Shown piece after piece: positions 60,589-64,000 of a DNA stretch of 64,000 nucleotides. A model generated the notes under the pieces. That model was not told where the DNA came from. It was given only the letters and a program-made list of their open reading frames with translations, and made no database searches. This DNA comes from Hormiphora californensis (Eukaryota > Ctenophora > Tentaculata > Cydippida > Pleurobrachiidae): the NCBI GenBank assembly GCA_020137815.1, contig CM035360.1, positions 1,454,077 through 1,518,076 of the forward strand. The letters run 5' to 3'. A program made the translations under genes and the position numbers. How positions within the stretch are numbered: position 1 is the first letter of the stretch; each line of letters begins with the position of its first letter.

Positions 60589-62200
60589 TGGGTAGTATGG
60601 TAGTTAAGGTCGTGCGCACTTTTTGGCGCCATTTGGCGCCAAATTGGCGCCATTTTGGCGCCACGTGGCGCCACGTGGCGATATTTTAGCGCCAAATGGC
60701 GCCAAAATTTGGCGACTGCGCACAACCGCCAATTTGGCGCCAAAATGGCGCCAAGTTGGCGATTTTTTGGCGCCAAATGGCGCCACGTGGCGCCAAGTGG
60801 CGCCACGTGGCGATGGTAAATCGCCAAGTGTTGGCGGTATTTGGCGGTACCGCCACGTGGCGATGCGAATTTGTCTGAATAAACTGTGTCCATCGCCAAG
60901 TGGCGCCAAATTGGCGCCAAATTGGCGATAGTACCTAAAATTCCAAATATTCATAACGTCCATCAGAGGAATTCCTATCGCCAAGTGGCGCCAAATGGCG
61001 CCATGTGGCGCCAATTTGGCGCTAAATTGGCGATTAGATACAAATCGCCAACTTAGCGCCAAATTGGCGCTGCTTGGCGATTGCCGCCAACTTAGCGCCA
61101 AATGGCGCTGCTTGGCGCCAATTTGGCGCCAAATTGGCGATTGGACACAAATCGCCAACTTAGCGCTGCTTGGCGATTGCCGCCAACTAAGCGCCAAATT
61201 GGCGCCAAAATGGCGATTGGCGCCAAATTAGCGCCAATTTGGCGCCAAATGGCGCTGCTTGGCGCCAATTTAGCGCCAAATTGGCGATTGGATAAAAATC
61301 GCCAACTAAGCGCCAAATTGGCGCCAAAATGGCGATTGGCGCCAAATTAGCGCCAATTTGGCGCCAAATGGCGCTGCTTGGCGCCAAATTAGCGATTGGA
61401 TAAAAATCGCCAACTAAGCGCCAAATTGGCGCCAAAATGGCGATTGGCGCCAAATTAGCGCCAATTTGGCGCCAAATGGCGCTGCTTGGCGCCAAATTAG
61501 CGCCAAATTGGCGATTGGATACAAATCGCCAATTTAGCGCTAAGTTGGCGATTTGTATCCAATCGCCAATTTGGCGCTAAATTGGCGCCAAGTAGCGCCA
61601 TTTGGCGCCAAATTGGCGCTTAATTGGCGCCAGTCGCCAAATTGGCGCCAATTTAGCGCTAAGTTGGCGATTTGTATCCAATCGCCAATTTGGCGCTAAA
61701 TTGGCGCTAAGCAGCGCCACTTGGCGCCAAATTGGCGCCTATCGCCAAGCAGCGCCAATTTGGCGCCAAGATTGCGCCAAATAGGTCGTTAATTTCCGCT
61801 TCTGAACGTTCCCACTCGCCAAGTGGCGCCAATTTGGCGCCAATTTGGCGCCAAGAGTGAAAAGTACATGGCGCCAATTTGGCGCCAATTTGGCGCCACT
61901 TGGCGATGGACACAGTTTATTCAGACAAATTCGCATCGCCACGTGGCGATACCGCCAAATACCGCCAACACTTGGCGATTTACCATCGCCACGTGGCGCC
62001 ACTTGGCGCCACGTGGCGCCATTTGGCGCCAAAAAATCGCCAACTTGGCGCCATTTTGGCGCCAAATTGGCGGTTGTGCGCAGTCGCCAAATTTTGGCGC
62101 CATTTGGCGCTAAAATATCGCCACGTGGCGCCAAAATGGCGCCAATTTGGCGCCAAATGGCGCCAAAAAGTGCGCACGACCTTAACTACCATACTACCCA
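60589..62200. mobile_element. 1.6-kb foldback built from GGCGCC palindromes
   Basis: Ends TGGGTAGTATGGTAGTTAAG and CTTAACTACCATACTACCCA are perfect inverted repeats; near-perfect arms extend about 330 bases and include the unique spacer TGAATAAACTGTGTCCATCG mirrored on the right. The inside is a dense series of TTGGCGCCAA, TGGCGCCA and TTAGCGCCAA palindromes, with a quasi-tandem unit of about 120 bases at 61180-61500. A TCAT flank on both sides may be the target duplication. Frames reading MAPNWRQIGAKLAP are by-products of the repeat. Confidence 0.92.
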
Positions 62201-63362
<1,162 letters not shown>

Positions 63363-63369
63363 TATAAAA
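63363..63369 (+). promoter_or_regulatory. TATA box of the secreted-protein gene
   Basis: TATAAAA about 190 bases upstream of the ATG at 63556, in the right direction. An initiation site near 63395 would give a 5' UTR of about 160 bases. Confidence 0.5.
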
Positions 63370-63555
63370 ACCATGTTTTTTCGCAGTTTTCAATAAACAG
63401 TGTTGTCAATCAATAGCTATTGTTTGAGCTATTGTTTGAGCTATTGTTTCAGTTTTAGCACCTGTTCGGGTCCGATCATTTTGTTGGAATTATTTGAAAG
63501 CAGGGACCCTCTCATCCCCTACCTAAACTCTAAACTTTTGTCTGCCCTTAGCAAA

Positions 63556-63889
63556 ATGATTGCCGCTATCCTTATCGTTGCCTTTGCCTTTACCTGGTAA
63601 GATGATCCATTTATTTTATCATATCACGCCCAGTTCATGTGTTTATTGGACAAACATAGTTATACAGTCCCGCATAACACCATTTTAACCCAATACTTCA
63701 ATCTTCATGTTCACCTAATCTGAAAACAGCCAGTGCATTGTGAAATTAAGGATCTCCACTTCCTTACAACTCACTCCATCTAATTGCAGTACGGCGGCTG
63801 CCCCCGCTCCCGAAGGAATTATTGACTTGATCCCCTCTGATATTCTCGATATGATTATCAACATCATCAAGTCCATCGATTTTGAGGAG
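63556..63889 (+). CDS. Start of a small secreted protein gene (cut by window end)
   Basis: Exon 1 (63556-63596) encodes a signal peptide, MIAAILIVAFAFT, ending in phase 2 at GTAAGA. Exon 2 (63790-63889) follows TTGCAG, completes a Cys codon and reads TAAAPAPEGIIDLIPSDILD then MIINIIKSIDFEE to a GTGAGA donor. The gene continues beyond the window. I recognise no family. The Ile/Asp-rich start of the mature protein resembles small amphipathic secreted proteins, but no function is claimed. Confidence 0.6.
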
Positions 63890-64000
63890 GTGAGACTCCC
63901 ACTTTGCAAAATCAATAAAATAGCTGGTCTTAGCTAGGGCCCCTATAAGTTATATCAATTATTATGATGATCCTTTTCCAATGTATTTCAAACCATTCTA

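Overview
This is a stretch of an animal nuclear genome. The genes have GT/AG introns, many only 85-125 bases long, and encode typical animal proteins: a Lst2/ZFYVE28-type FYVE protein, a CPEB1-type RNA-binding protein, a SLC37A4-type glucose-6-phosphate translocase, a sulfatase-fold membrane protein, calnexin and inositol polyphosphate 5-phosphatase INPP5A. No bacterial operon, CRISPR array, rRNA or tRNA was seen. Very long GA/CT microsatellites, CAAA/TTTG and CTGT tracts, foldback elements and LINE remnants fill the space between exons. I cannot name the species; an invertebrate, perhaps an early-branching one, fits best.

Layout. 1-10.7 kb: a possible two-exon small gene (+), then the 5' exons of an Lst2-like gene (-) separated by long repeat-rich introns. 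10.7-14 kb: intergenic, with foldbacks and a cluster of RFX-type X-boxes. 14.1-15.3 kb: single-exon CPEB1-like gene (+), convergent with a four-exon SLC37A4-like gene (-, 15.5-20.3 kb). The third intron of that gene holds a complete same-strand gene for a membrane-anchored sulfatase-like protein that has lost its catalytic residues. 20.5-30.2 kb: an 11-exon gene of unknown function (-). Its 6.7-kb intron contains two LINE remnants and a complete Ig-like receptor gene on the other strand, and CAAA repeats sit at both ends of that intron. 30.8-31.8 kb: a small four-exon single-pass membrane protein (-). 32.5-34.3 kb: calnexin (-). 34.3-38.7 kb: MITEs, foldbacks and a retroelement nuclease fragment. 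38.8-53.5 kb: INPP5A (+, 13 exons). 53.5-62.2 kb: hAT-type MITEs, a 15-bp satellite, a 1.27-kb palindrome and a 1.6-kb foldback built from GGCGCC palindromes. 63.5 kb to the end: start of a secreted-protein gene.

The most unusual features are: (1) INPP5A carries tandem arrays that copy its own splice sites, including 22 copies of the last intron's 3' splice site with the start of the last exon; (2) the sulfatase-fold protein is a pseudoenzyme with a transmembrane anchor and a dileucine sorting signal; (3) the 1.6-kb foldback is saturated with E2F-like TTGGCGCCAA palindromes; (4) single-base +1 frame breaks occur in conserved exons of INPP5A (two), calnexin (one) and possibly the Lst2 gene (one). 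All four can be read as one extra copy of a base, so assembly or base-calling error must be excluded first.

Exon boundaries were placed by eye from splice consensus, phase continuity and remembered family similarity. No alignment, transcript or database search was run.
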